Shown here one piece after another: positions 8,556-18,100 of a DNA stretch of 51,882 bases (the first letter of the stretch is position 1; every line of letters starts with the position of its first letter). Under the pieces are notes generated by a model. It had not been told where the DNA came from. It did not search any database and saw nothing but the letters and a program-made list of their open reading frames with translations. Origin of the DNA: JBBDSV01 sp040904785 (GTDB taxonomy: Bacteria > Actinomycetota > Nitriliruptoria > Nitriliruptorales > Nitriliruptoraceae); the NCBI GenBank assembly GCA_040904785.1, contig JBBDSV010000015.1, positions 1 through 51,882 on the forward strand, given 5' to 3'. The translations under genes and the position numbers were made by a program.

Positions 8556-9791
8556 GTGAGCATCCCCGCCGCTTGGCATCCCGATCCGACCGGTCGTCAC
8601 GAGTACCGATACTGGGACGGGGTCCAATGGACGGACTACGTCGCCGACGCCGGTCAGGTCGCGACCGATCCGCTCGTCGCGGCGGCTCCGGCAGCGTCGG
8701 CGAGTACAGCAACGCCCGCACAGACCCAGCCGACAGAGACCAGCAGCGCGGCGGCACCGGCCGATGCGAGTTCCCGCGAAGTCGGTCGTGCGGAGTCCCC
8801 TGCCGAGGGCTCGCTCCCGGACCACACGAGCACGACAGCAGATGTCGGCGATCACGACGTGACGGACGAGGCAGCCGAGACCAACGAGACACCGGCAGGA
8901 GACGACCACACCATCCCGCAGGCCCGCCCCGAAGACATGCGGCCGAGCGACGCGTCCACGGTTTCCGGCGAGGTCTCACCCGTCGGGCGGTCGATCATCC
9001 CGGCCGAATCGCCCGTTACCGCTGCCGATGGGGACTCGGCGACCGCATCGGGGTCGGGGCGTCAACCGGCAGACGACGCCTTCGGCGGTGCAGACGTTGA
9101 ACCGCGGCCGACCAGCGACGGCGACACGGAATCCGCTGTGGACGCCGATGGTGACGCCGCATCGAGCGCGGCCGCCGAGACCGAGGGCGCGGCCTGGGCG
9201 GACACCGATGACGCCGCCACGAGCGGCACCGATGACCCCGCACCGAGTTCTGCGTCGCACGAAGCCAGATCCGAATGGGGTGTCGCGCGCGATGCAGATC
9301 CCGCGTCGGCCACGAATATGCCGAGGGAAGCCTCCACAGAAGACGACGAGACCGACGCGGCTGAGCTGATGTTCCCACCACCGGTGCCGCAACCCGCCGT
9401 TGTCGGGACTGCGAGCGAATCAACGGTGCAACCGAATGGTCTCGCGACCGCCGCGATGGTCATCGGCATCGTCGCCCTCGTGCTCGCGATCATTCCGGTG
9501 GTCGGTGTCCTCGGCGTGCTCGGCGGCATCCTTGCGCTGATCTTCGGCATCGTCGCACGCGGACGTGCCACACGCGGTGCGAGCGGCCGCGGCGCTTCCA
9601 CTGCGGGGATTGTCACCGGCGTCATCGCCATGCTCCTCGGCGTCGCAACTACGGCGATCGTGGTGCTCGTCTTCGACGGCATGGGCGCTGAACTGGCGGT
9701 TTACATGGAGTGTGTTGCCGAGACCGGCGACGAGCAGGCTTGCGCGCAGGCGTTCGAGCGTGCCCTGCTCGACCGGTTCGGCGCACCCTGA
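8556..9791 (+). CDS. DUF2510/DUF4190-type membrane protein with long acidic linker
   Basis: Function unknown. From the GTG at 8556 (AAGGA 7 nt upstream) the protein has 411 aa. Residues 7-30 form a DUF2510 motif (WHPDPTGRHEYRYWDGVQWT), a short tryptophan module common at the N-termini of actinobacterial membrane proteins. Residues 35-285 are a low-complexity stretch rich in Ala, Asp, Glu, Thr and Ser, probably disordered. About 297-334 and 349-374 are glycine-rich hydrophobic segments of DUF4190 type. The last 40 residues include two Cys (about 386 and 396) that could pair if extracytoplasmic. It is the only plus-strand gene in the first 20 kb and splits hisI-trp from the other his genes. A longer GTG start at 8523 is possible. 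Confidence 0.8.
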   Translation: MSIPAAWHPDPTGRHEYRYWDGVQWTDYVADAGQVATDPLVAAAPAASASTATPAQTQPTETSSAAAPADASSREVGRAESPAEGSLPDHTSTTADVGDHDVTDEAAETNETPAGDDHTIPQARPEDMRPSDASTVSGEVSPVGRSIIPAESPVTAADGDSATASGSGRQPADDAFGGADVEPRPTSDGDTESAVDADGDAASSAAAETEGAAWADTDDAATSGTDDPAPSSASHEARSEWGVARDADPASATNMPREASTEDDETDAAELMFPPPVPQPAVVGTASESTVQPNGLATAAMVIGIVALVLAIIPVVGVLGVLGGILALIFGIVARGRATRGASGRGASTAGIVTGVIAMLLGVATTAIVVLVFDGMGAELAVYMECVAETGDEQACAQAFERALLDRFGAP

Positions 9792-9805
9792 TCGGCGCGT
9801 CCGGG

Positions 9806-10621
9806 TCACGCCGGCCCGTCGGCCAATCGCACGGGAAGTCCGGCAGCAGACAATGCAGCCTTCACGTCGCGAACTCGAAGTTCACCGAAGTGAAAGACCG
9901 ACGCCGCGAGAACCGCCGACGCCCCACCATCAATCACCGCGTCAACGAGGTGCTGGGGCGTTCCCGCACCGCCCGAGGCGATGACCGGAACGCCCACCGC
10001 CTGGGTGACTGCGCGCAGCAAGTCGAGGTCGAATCCGTCCCGCGTTCCATCGCGGTCCATCGAAGTGAGCAGAATCTCGCCAGCGCCCGCATCGACGGAG
10101 TCGACGCACCACGACACGGCATCGATGCTCGTTGTCGTGCTTCCTCCGTGCGTAGTCACGTCCCACCCGAGTTGTGCGTCTTTCCGTCGTCGTGCGTCGA
10201 CCGCGACGACGACCGACTGTGAGCCGACCGCGGCGGCGACCTCTTCGAGCAGCGCTGGCCGCAGAATTGCCGCGGTATTGAACGCCACCTTGTCCGCTCC
10301 GGCATGCAAGATCCGCCGTGCATCATCGACGCTCCGCAACCCGCCTCCAACCGCGAAGGGAATGGAAACCTCGTCGGCGACCCGTTCGACGACATCGACG
10401 ATCGTGGCCCGATCGTCCCGAGAGGCGGTGATGTCGAGAAACACCAGTTCGTCAGCGCCTTCACGATCGTAGGTGGCGGCGAGCTCCACCGGATCGCCTG
10501 CGTCACGAAGATCAACGAACTGGATGCCCTTGACGACGCGACCATCGGCCACATCGAGACACGGGATCACCCGGACGGCGAGGCCATCGCCCGCGGTTGG
10601 CACACCCCGAACAACGGTCAC
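9806..10621 (-). CDS. hisF: Imidazole glycerol phosphate synthase, cyclase subunit
   Basis: Uses ammonia from HisH to turn PRFAR into imidazole glycerol phosphate and AICAR. The 271-aa barrel has both catalytic Asp motifs, RVIPCLDVADGRVVKG and LLTSMDRDGTRDG. The start is GTG, overlapping the hisA stop by 4 nt; it gives about 14 residues ahead of the usual beginning at AVRVIPCLDV. This is the last gene of the hisDCBHAF run. Only 14 bp separate its stop from the convergent DUF2510 gene, and I see no terminator in that gap. Confidence 0.96.
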   Translation of the reverse strand: MTVVRGVPTAGDGLAVRVIPCLDVADGRVVKGIQFVDLRDAGDPVELAATYDREGADELVFLDITASRDDRATIVDVVERVADEVSIPFAVGGGLRSVDDARRILHAGADKVAFNTAAILRPALLEEVAAAVGSQSVVVAVDARRRKDAQLGWDVTTHGGSTTTSIDAVSWCVDSVDAGAGEILLTSMDRDGTRDGFDLDLLRAVTQAVGVPVIASGGAGTPQHLVDAVIDGGASAVLAASVFHFGELRVRDVKAALSAAGLPVRLADGPA

Positions 10622-11343
10622 GACGTCGCCACCGCCGCCAACGCGTCGGCAATGTCGACGGCGCCGCTGTAGATCGCCTTGCCGACGATCGCCGCGTCAA
10701 CGCGCGGATGGCAGGTGGCGAGCGCGCGGAGATCGTCGGCGCTGCTTACGCCTCCCGACGCGGTCACATGCGCAGTCGTCGCGTCGGCAACGGCACACAA
10801 CATGTCGATATTCGGGCCCTCGAGCATGCCGTCCCGCGCCACATCGGTGTAGACGAACCTGGGGACGCCCATTTCGGTGAAGGTCTCGACGGCGGCGAAC
10901 AAGTCGCCCGCGGCTTCGGTCCATCCGCGTGCTTGCAGCGTTCGTCCGCGCGCATCGAGTCCCACGGCAATCCGCGGTCCGACTGCGTCGAGCACCTGGG
11001 CAACGAACGCCGGATCGGTCAGCGCCATCGTGCCGATCACCACACGCTCGGCCCCGTAGCCAATCGCAGCCTCCACGTCGGCAAGCGTGCGAACGCCGCC
11101 AGAGGCCTGCACCCGACATCCCGTCGCCTCGACAATGGCGGCGATGTGGTGCCGGTTGCGAGGTTCACCGGTGAATGCCGCGTCGAGATCGACGACGTGC
11201 AGCCAGGTTGCGCCCGCTTCCACGAAACGACGCGCGGCGTCAACCGGATCGTCGTCGTAGATCGTCTCGGCGTCGGCACGGCCTTGGGTCAGCCGCACCG
11301 CATGGCCGCCGCGAATGTCGACAGCTGGCAGAAGCGTGAACAC
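10618..11343 (-). CDS. hisA: ProFAR isomerase (HisA; possibly also the TrpF reaction)
   Basis: Catalyses the Amadori rearrangement of ProFAR to PRFAR. It is a 241-aa barrel with catalytic Asp in LLPAVDIRGGHAVRL and in YTDVARDGMLEGPN. The start is GTG, preceded by ACGAGG. Many actinobacteria have no separate trpF and use a bifunctional HisA (PriA) for the phosphoribosylanthranilate isomerase step. No trpF lies in this window although trpECBA do, so PriA activity is plausible but unproven. It sits between hisH (65-bp gap) and hisF (4-nt overlap). Confidence 0.93.
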   Translation of the reverse strand: MFTLLPAVDIRGGHAVRLTQGRADAETIYDDDPVDAARRFVEAGATWLHVVDLDAAFTGEPRNRHHIAAIVEATGCRVQASGGVRTLADVEAAIGYGAERVVIGTMALTDPAFVAQVLDAVGPRIAVGLDARGRTLQARGWTEAAGDLFAAVETFTEMGVPRFVYTDVARDGMLEGPNIDMLCAVADATTAHVTASGGVSSADDLRALATCHPRVDAAIVGKAIYSGAVDIADALAAVATS

Positions 11344-11365
11344 CGTGGACCTCGTTGGTCAAACC

Positions 11366-11380
11366 GCCGGAAGAGCCGGC
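11366..11380 (-). other. Small inverted repeat between hisH and hisA
   Basis: GCCGG-CTCTT-CCGGC forms a 5-bp stem in the 65-bp gap between hisH and hisA, followed in the direction of transcription by GGTTT. It is too weak to call a terminator; it may set relative expression or be chance. Confidence 0.25.
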
Positions 11381-11408
11381 AGCGTACTTCCGCGGCGAAC
11401 GCGGCCCG

Positions 11409-12029
11409 TCAGCCGCGGTGTGCCGCAACCCAGTTCGCCAGAAGTCGTTGGCCGACGACACCCGACTTCTCCGGATGAAACTGTGTACCGGTCACGCTGC
11501 CCTCACGGACGAGGCATGGGAATGTCACGCCGCCGTACCGGCACCATGCGCGCACGTGCGCATCATCGTCCGGTACGGCGTAGTACGAATGCGTGAAGTA
11601 ACAGCGCTGCCCCGCAACGCCTTCAAGCAGCGCATCTGCGGGCTCCGTCGCATGGACCACGTCCCATCCCAGGTGCGGAACGATCACGTTGTCGGGGAAT
11701 CGTACGACTTGTCCGGGCAGGAGTCCGAGTCCTGGTTCGTCCCCCTCCTGCGAGGTCGCATAGAGCAGTTGCATGCCGACGCAGATGCCGAAGACCGGCC
11801 GCGCATCGGTGATCCAGGTACGCAGGAGCGTTTCGAGTCCGGACGCACGAAGCCGTTGCAGACAAGAGTCGAAATGACCGACGCCGGGCACGATGAGCGC
11901 GTCGGCGGCCTCGGCCGTCTGCGGATCGGCCGTGATCTCGGCCTCGGCGCCAGCGGCGACGAATCCGCGCCGCGCCGACCGGACATTGCCGGCCCCGTAA
12001 TCAAGGACCGCAACGCGCAGTGCGCTCAT
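11409..12029 (-). CDS. hisH: Imidazole glycerol phosphate synthase, glutaminase subunit
   Basis: Class I glutamine amidotransferase that releases ammonia and channels it to HisF. At 206 aa it has normal length. The nucleophile Cys lies in FGICVGMQLLY, and the His-Glu pair of the triad in TGTQFHPEKSG. The N-terminus AVLDYGAGNVRS is typical. The ATG at 12029 is chosen because family similarity begins there; the longer open frame upstream overlaps hisB. The gap to the hisB stop is 7 bp. Confidence 0.96.
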   Translation of the reverse strand: MSALRVAVLDYGAGNVRSARRGFVAAGAEAEITADPQTAEAADALIVPGVGHFDSCLQRLRASGLETLLRTWITDARPVFGICVGMQLLYATSQEGDEPGLGLLPGQVVRFPDNVIVPHLGWDVVHATEPADALLEGVAGQRCYFTHSYYAVPDDDAHVRAWCRYGGVTFPCLVREGSVTGTQFHPEKSGVVGQRLLANWVAAHRG

Positions 12030-12036
12030 GCGCAGC

Positions 12037-12621
12037 TCACTGCAGGACGCCCTTTGTCGACGGCACGCCGTCGCCGGTGACGGCAACCGCTCGTCGCAGC
12101 GCGACGGCGACACCCTTGAACACCGACTCGTAGACGTGATGGGTGTTGTCGCCACGGGCGTTATCGATGTGGAGCGTTATGCGCGCATTGGCCACGAGCG
12201 CTTCAAAGAAGTGCTTGACGAGGGTCGTCTCGAAGGCACCGACCACTTCGACCGGTGTGTCGACGTGATACTCAAGATAGGGCCGGCCGGAAAGGTCGAT
12301 CGCCACCGCCGTCAACGCTTCGTCGATCGGCACCGTGGCGTCTCCGAACCGTTCGACCCCCGCGCGGTCACCCCAGGCTTCGCTCAGTGCCTGACCAAGT
12401 GCGATGCCGGTGTCTTCGACGGTGTGGTGCGCGTCAATCTCGAGGTCGCCCGTCGCGTGAATGTTCAGATCAAGGCGACCGTGGCGACCGAGCTGGTCGA
12501 GCATGTGGTCGAAGAATGGCACGCCGGTCGAAACCTCGGATCGTCCGGCACCGTCGAGGTCGAGTTCAACCGTGATCTGCGTTTCGTTGGTGGTGCGTTC
12601 CACACGTGCACGCCTCGCCAC
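12037..12621 (-). CDS. hisB: Imidazoleglycerol-phosphate dehydratase
   Basis: Removes water from IGP to give imidazole acetol phosphate. It is the monofunctional dehydratase (no HisN-type phosphatase domain). Both metal-binding His-rich motifs are present: FDHMLDQLGRHG with DAHHTVEDTGI, and a second copy of the fold with VKHFFEAL and DNTHHVYESVFKG. The GTG at 12621 is chosen because GAGGAGG stands 6 nt upstream, giving 194 aa, the usual size; a GTG at 12660 would add 13 residues without a good ribosome site. An 84-bp gap separates it from hisC. Confidence 0.96.
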   Translation of the reverse strand: MARRARVERTTNETQITVELDLDGAGRSEVSTGVPFFDHMLDQLGRHGRLDLNIHATGDLEIDAHHTVEDTGIALGQALSEAWGDRAGVERFGDATVPIDEALTAVAIDLSGRPYLEYHVDTPVEVVGAFETTLVKHFFEALVANARITLHIDNARGDNTHHVYESVFKGVAVALRRAVAVTGDGVPSTKGVLQ

Positions 12622-12705
12622 CTGTGCCCTCCTCGAACTGCGCTGACTCGGATCGGGCACCGCAGTGCACGGCGCCCGTCGATGGTGAGCAGCCTACGGC
12701 GTCGA

Positions 12706-13794
12706 TCACGTCGTTGGCGCACCCAGAATCTCACGGAACGCGGCCAGGAACGCCGCGTTCTCCGCCGGTGTTCCAATCGTCACACGAATGCATCCGGTGA
12801 GCCGTGGACGCGTCGCGAAATCCCGAACGAGGACGCCGCGCGCGAACAGCTCGTGGAAGACGTCGTCACGGCCCGTCCGGACGAGCAGGAAGTTCGCCGC
12901 AGACGCAAAGACCTCAACGTCCGGCAGCTGCGCGAGCGCGGACGCAAGGCAATCGCGCTCTGCCGCGACTTCTGCACGGTGCGCGAGAAATGACGATTCG
13001 TTGGCAAGCGCGAGTTCGCCGATGGTTTGCGTGACCGCGCTCAAGTGGTAGGGCAGGCGCACTTTCTGTACATCGTCAACGACCCATGGTCGCGCGACGA
13101 GATATCCCAAGCGCGCACCGGCAAGCCGAAAAGCCTTGGAGAACGTCCGCACGAGCACCAATCGCGGCAGTGTCTCCAACAGCGGCGACATCGACCGTTC
13201 GGGCGCGAAGTCGATGTACGCCTCGTCGACCACAATGAGCGCGGCGGTTCGCTCGTGCAGGGCCCGGACGGTCGATGCGTCGACGACGGTGCCGACGGGA
13301 TTGTTCGGTGACGCGAGGATGATGACATCGGGCTGTGCTGCGCATGCCGCGTCGATGGTGTCGGCGGAGTAGGCGAAGTCATCGTCGAGATCGATTTCGA
13401 TCACCGGTGTCATCGCGGTCCGGCACAGCTCGGGATACATGGAGTAGCTGGGCCGAAATACGACCGCCTGCCGTCCGGGACCGCCGTACACCTGGAGCAG
13501 TTCGAGGAGGATCTCGTTCGACCCGTTGGCCGCCCAGACCTGATCGACGTCGCAGTTGTGCCGGCGAGCCAGCGCGGCGCGCAGGGCGACGTGCTCCCGG
13601 TCGGGATACCGGTGCAGGTCGAGCGCCTCGATCCTCGCGGCGGCAGCCGCCAGGAATTCACGTGGCGGTGGTTCGGCCGTCTCGTTGGTGTTCAGGCGAA
13701 CCGCGACATCCGCCTGCGGCGCACCGTAGGGCACGACGTCGTCGAGCTCGGCGCGCACCGGCACGCGCGACGGCGTTGCGTCGTCCGCGGTCAT
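12706..13794 (-). CDS. hisC: Histidinol-phosphate aminotransferase
   Basis: PLP enzyme of fold type I that transaminates imidazole acetol phosphate. The 362-aa protein shows the PLP lysine in TFSKAFRLAGARLGY, the cofactor-contacting VDEAYIDF and SPNNPVGT, and the C-terminal Arg in GCIRVTIGT. HisC-like proteins can also act on aromatic substrates, but placement between hisD and hisB supports the histidine role. The start overlaps the hisD stop by 4 nt. Confidence 0.95.
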   Translation of the reverse strand: MTADDATPSRVPVRAELDDVVPYGAPQADVAVRLNTNETAEPPPREFLAAAAARIEALDLHRYPDREHVALRAALARRHNCDVDQVWAANGSNEILLELLQVYGGPGRQAVVFRPSYSMYPELCRTAMTPVIEIDLDDDFAYSADTIDAACAAQPDVIILASPNNPVGTVVDASTVRALHERTAALIVVDEAYIDFAPERSMSPLLETLPRLVLVRTFSKAFRLAGARLGYLVARPWVVDDVQKVRLPYHLSAVTQTIGELALANESSFLAHRAEVAAERDCLASALAQLPDVEVFASAANFLLVRTGRDDVFHELFARGVLVRDFATRPRLTGCIRVTIGTPAENAAFLAAFREILGAPTT

Positions 13795-15092
13795 CGTCCG
13801 CCCTCGAGCCGAACTTCGACGGCACGCCAGTGGGCGGGAAGATTCTCCGCGGTTGCCAACTGTTCGACGGTTGGCGCCAATTCTCGGAGCGAATCGTCGT
13901 CGTACTCCACGAAGTTGACGGGCACCAGGAACGATGCGGTGGACAACCCACCGGTGAATCGTGCCGTTCCCAACGTGGGAAGTGTGTGATTCGGACCGGC
14001 GGCGTAGTCCCCGAGCGACACGGGCGTATTGACGCCGACAAAGATCGTTCCTGCGTACCGGATCCGCTCAGCAATCGAGCGCGGATCGGCCGTATGGATC
14101 TCGAGGTGCTCGGCGGCATACGCCTCAGCAACCATCACCGCGTGGTCGAGGTCGTCGACGAGGGCGACGGTGCCCTGGCCCTTGAGTGCGGCTTCGACAC
14201 GCGCGCGGTGCCCCGTGCCCGCAACCTCGGTAGCGAGCGCCTCCTCTACCGGTTCGATGAGTGCGGCGTCCGGCGTGATCAGCAGCACGCCGGCCATCTC
14301 GTCGTGTTCCGCCTGCGCAACGAGGTCGGCTGCGATGACCCGCGGATCGGCCGTCGCGTCGGCAACGATGGCGATCTCCGTCGGACCGGCGATCGCGTCG
14401 ATGCCGCACCGACCCTCGGCCTGCACCTGCTGCTTCGCCGCCGCGACGTAGGCATTTCCCGGCCCGACGATCTTGTCACACGGAGGGATCGTTTCCGTGC
14501 CGTATGCCATCGCGGCGATCGCCTGTGCACCGCCGGCGGCGATGACCGTCTCAACGCCGAGAAGTTCGGCGGCAGCGAGGATCGTGTCGTTCGGCTGCCC
14601 GTCGTGTCCGGTCGGCGGCGTGCAGAGCACGATCTCCTCGACGCCCGCGACGAGCGCCGGCACGACGGTCATCACGACTGTGGACGGATACGCGGCCTTA
14701 CCCCCGGGCACGTAGACGCCGACGCGTTGGATCGGGTGGTGCCACTGTCCCATGACCGCGCCGTCGCGGTGGTCTTCCCAGTCGGCCGGGCGGGCACGCT
14801 CGTGAAACCAGCGGACCTGCGTGATCGCCCGTTCGAGCGCGGCGCGTACCTGCGCATCGAGCCCGTCGAGCGCGCGTCGACGGATTGTCCGATCGACGGC
14901 GAGCGTCGCCTGTTGCACACCGTCGAACTCGGCGTTGAGCGCGAGCACCGCCGCGTCGCCGCCATCTCGGACGCGTTCCAAGATGGACGCAACGGCCGTT
15001 CGAGCCGCCATCATGCCGTCGCGCGGCCGTGGAAGAAGCTTCCGCGGATCACCGCGGTCGCCGCGCAGATCGAGCACAGTCAGGCGCTGCAT
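13791..15092 (-). CDS. hisD: Histidinol dehydrogenase
   Basis: Zinc enzyme that oxidises histidinol to histidine in two NAD-dependent steps. The 433-aa protein shows the family blocks YVPGGKAAYPSTVVMTVVPA, GPGNAYVAAAK, the zinc/acid-base region AQAEHDEMAG and SLGDYAAGPNHTLPT. The ATG at 15092 is chosen because GAGGAAG lies 4 nt upstream and the family N-terminus fits; the open frame runs further back but without similarity. First gene of the his run, 80 bp downstream of dnaE. Confidence 0.96.
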   Translation of the reverse strand: MQRLTVLDLRGDRGDPRKLLPRPRDGMMAARTAVASILERVRDGGDAAVLALNAEFDGVQQATLAVDRTIRRRALDGLDAQVRAALERAITQVRWFHERARPADWEDHRDGAVMGQWHHPIQRVGVYVPGGKAAYPSTVVMTVVPALVAGVEEIVLCTPPTGHDGQPNDTILAAAELLGVETVIAAGGAQAIAAMAYGTETIPPCDKIVGPGNAYVAAAKQQVQAEGRCGIDAIAGPTEIAIVADATADPRVIAADLVAQAEHDEMAGVLLITPDAALIEPVEEALATEVAGTGHRARVEAALKGQGTVALVDDLDHAVMVAEAYAAEHLEIHTADPRSIAERIRYAGTIFVGVNTPVSLGDYAAGPNHTLPTLGTARFTGGLSTASFLVPVNFVEYDDDSLRELAPTVEQLATAENLPAHWRAVEVRLEGGR

Positions 15093-15124
15093 CAGGCTTC
15101 CTCGAACACTCGGCGTACCGCTCC

Positions 15125-15140
15125 CCCGGCACACACCGGG
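15125..15140 (-). other. Small hairpin between dnaE and hisD
   Basis: CCCGG-TGTGTG-CCGGG (leftward sense) gives a 5-bp stem, in the 80-bp gap after the dnaE stop and before hisD. It has no U-tract. It could be a weak terminator or part of the hisD leader. I see no His-codon leader peptide. Confidence 0.3.
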
Positions 15141-15172
15141 TGGGCGCGAGCGTAGCCGGGAGGTTTGCGCGA

Positions 15173-18100
15173 TCAGCCCGCGCGACGCAGTCCGTCGTCG
15201 AAGCGTGGTGGTGGCTCGAAAGTGCGCACGACGGGCCTGATGTCGACGGCGTCTGGACCGAACGCGGCCTTGAGATCGCCGAACAATCCCCCGCGCCGAT
15301 CGACACGCAGGTCGTCGCCGAGCTGGTAGAGACGTGCGGAACCGTCCGGCTGCACCACGCGCAATTGGACGGCGACGGCACCCGCGTGATCCGCGAGGAT
15401 CGCCTTGAGCCGTCCGATCGCCTCCGGGGTGCACTGTGCCTCAGCGAACGACACGACGACCGGTGCCCCACGTGCCTCCGAGAGATCCGGCGCCACAACC
15501 TTGTTCGCCGTCAGCTTCGCCGTTCCGTCGCGTACCTCGAGTCGGCCAGCGATGACCAGCACCGCATCCTCGTGGAGCGCCTCGAAGGCCACGCGGTACG
15601 TCGCGGGCCAGAACACCACCTCGACCGCTCCGGTGAGGTCCTCGAGCGTGGCAACGAGATACGTGTCGCCTTTCCGCGTGAACTTCTTGCTGAGCGCGGT
15701 GAGCACCCCACCGACCGTGACGTTGGCTCCGTCATCGAGTTCTGCCAGCTGCGCACACGAGTGATCTACATGCTCGTCAAGCACACGCTCGACACCGAAG
15801 AGCGGATGGTCGGAGACGTAGAGTCCGAGCATCTCGCGTTCGAACTTCAGCAGCTGGTCCTTGTCGAATTCCTCGGTCGAGATCTCGATGTCCGCGTCGA
15901 GAGGATCGGCACCCCCGGCGACACCCGCGTCGAGACCGTCGAATAGGGAGAACTGTCCCGCAGCTTCCGCCCGCTTGCGCTGCACGGCGGCGTCGACGAT
16001 CGGTTCGTAGACCTCGAGCAGTCCCCGGCGTGTGTGGCCAAGCGGCGTGAACGCGCCAGCGAGCACGAGGTTCTCGAGGGTGCGCTTATTGAGCACGCTC
16101 GAGTCGACCTTGGCGCAGAAGTCCGCAAAGTTCGTGAACGCTCCCGCCCGCGTCCGTGCGTCGACGATGGCGTCGACGATGCCTTGGCCGACGCCGCGCA
16201 CGGCGGTGAGACCGAAGAGGATCTCGTCACCGCGCGGCGTGAAATCGGCGCCGGATTCATTGATGTCCGGCGGCAACACCGGGATGCCCATGCGCCGGCA
16301 CTCGTTGAGATACAGCGGCTTCGAATCCTTGTGATTCTTCACACTGGTGAGCAGCGCCGCCATGTACTCCACGGGATAGTGCGCTTTGAGCCACGCCGTC
16401 TGGTAGCTCACCACGCCGTAGGCAACGGTGTGCGACTTGTTGAAGCCGTACTCCGCGAAGCGTTCGATCAGGTTCCACAGGTTGGTGACGAAACTGCGGT
16501 CATAGCCACGGTCGAGCGCACCGGTCGTGAACTGCTCGCGCTGAGCTTCCATGAGCTCGCGGTCCTTCTTGCCCACCGCCTTGCGCAACGCGTCGGCTTC
16601 AGCGAGCGAGAAGCCACACAAGTCGGTGGCGATCTTCATCACCTGTTCTTGGTAGACGATGACGCCATAGGTCTCACCGAGAATCGGCTCGAGATCAGGG
16701 TGGTCGAACCGCAGCTCTTCGATGCCGTTCTTCCGGTCCGCGAAGGTCAGGTGCATTGATTCGCCGAGCGGGCCCGGCCGGTACAACGCGATCAGTGCGG
16801 AGATGTCCTCGAACTGCGTCGGCTTGAGGCGGCGCACGAGCGTCTGCATGCCGGCAGAGTCGAGCTGGAACACCCCGAGCGTGTATCCGGTCGAGAGCAT
16901 CTCGTACGTCGCCGGGTCGTCCATCTCACCGAGCAACTCCGGGTCGTCGAGATCGACGTCGAGTCCCCGGTTGTCGCGGATGTGCCGCTCGGCGTCCGAG
17001 ACGACCGTCAAGGTGCGCAGACCGAGAAAGTCCATCTTGAGCAGCCCGAGCGCCTCTGCGGCGTGCATCTCGTACTGGGTGACGACCTCGCCGTTCTCGG
17101 TCTGGAGCAGGGGAATCGTCTCGGTCAACGGGTTGGCGCCGATGATCACCGCGGCGGCGTGGATACCGTGCTGGCGCTTCAGCCCCTCGAGCCGCTCCGC
17201 GGTCTCGAGGACGCGCCGGTACGTCGGATTTTCGCGGGCCGTGCGGAGTTCCGCAGACTTCGTGTACGCCTCCTCCAAGCTGGCGTCTCGGCCCTGCACC
17301 GCCGGCGGCATCATCTTGGCGAGTTCGTCGCCGACCTTGAACGGCTCGTCAAGTACGCGCGCCGCATCGCGAATTGCCGACTTCGCCTTGATCGTCGAGA
17401 ACGTCACGATCTGGGCGACATGTTCGCTTCCGTACCGTTCCGCGGCATACCGGATCATCTCCCCGCGACGACGATCGTCGAAATCGATGTCGATGTCCGG
17501 CATCTGCAATCGCGCCGGATTGAGGAAGCGCTCGAAGATCAACCCGTGCCTGATGGGATCGACGCGAGTGATGTCGGTGCAGTAGGCGACGACCGATCCG
17601 CCGGCCGAACCACGGCCGGGACCGACACGGATGCCCACCTCACGGGCATGCTCGCAGAGGTCTGCCACGATGAGGAAGTAGGCGGGGAAGCCCATGTCCT
17701 CGATCACTGACAGTTCATACTCGACCCGCTGTGCGACCTCTGCAGGCACCGGATCGCCGTAGCGCGCGACGGCACCGGCCCACACCTTGCGCCGCAGATA
17801 CTCGGCCTCAGTGAGCCCGTCGGGGCACGGAAATGCGGGCAACAGATCGAGACCGAACTCGATCGTCGCATCACACATCTCGGCGATGTCGAGCGTCGTG
17901 TCGAGCGCCGCGCGGTGGTCGGCGAAGCGTTGCCGCATCTGTTGTGCGGTGGTGACGTAGTAGTGCGGACCGCTGAAGCGGAATCGGTCAGCGTCGGTGA
18001 TCCGTGCACCCGTCTGGATGCACAGCAGCGCGTCGTGCGCTTCGGCGTCGTCCGGTTCGGTGTAGTGCGAGTCGTTCGTGATCACCGTGCGCAGGCCGAG

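Noticed and set aside
13335..15155. 606-codon plus-strand open frame across hisC and hisD
   Set aside because: It is antisense to two genes with complete catalytic motifs, is extremely Arg-rich and lacks a ribosome site or any domain. High GC leaves few stop codons on the opposite strand, and many similar frames occur throughout the window.
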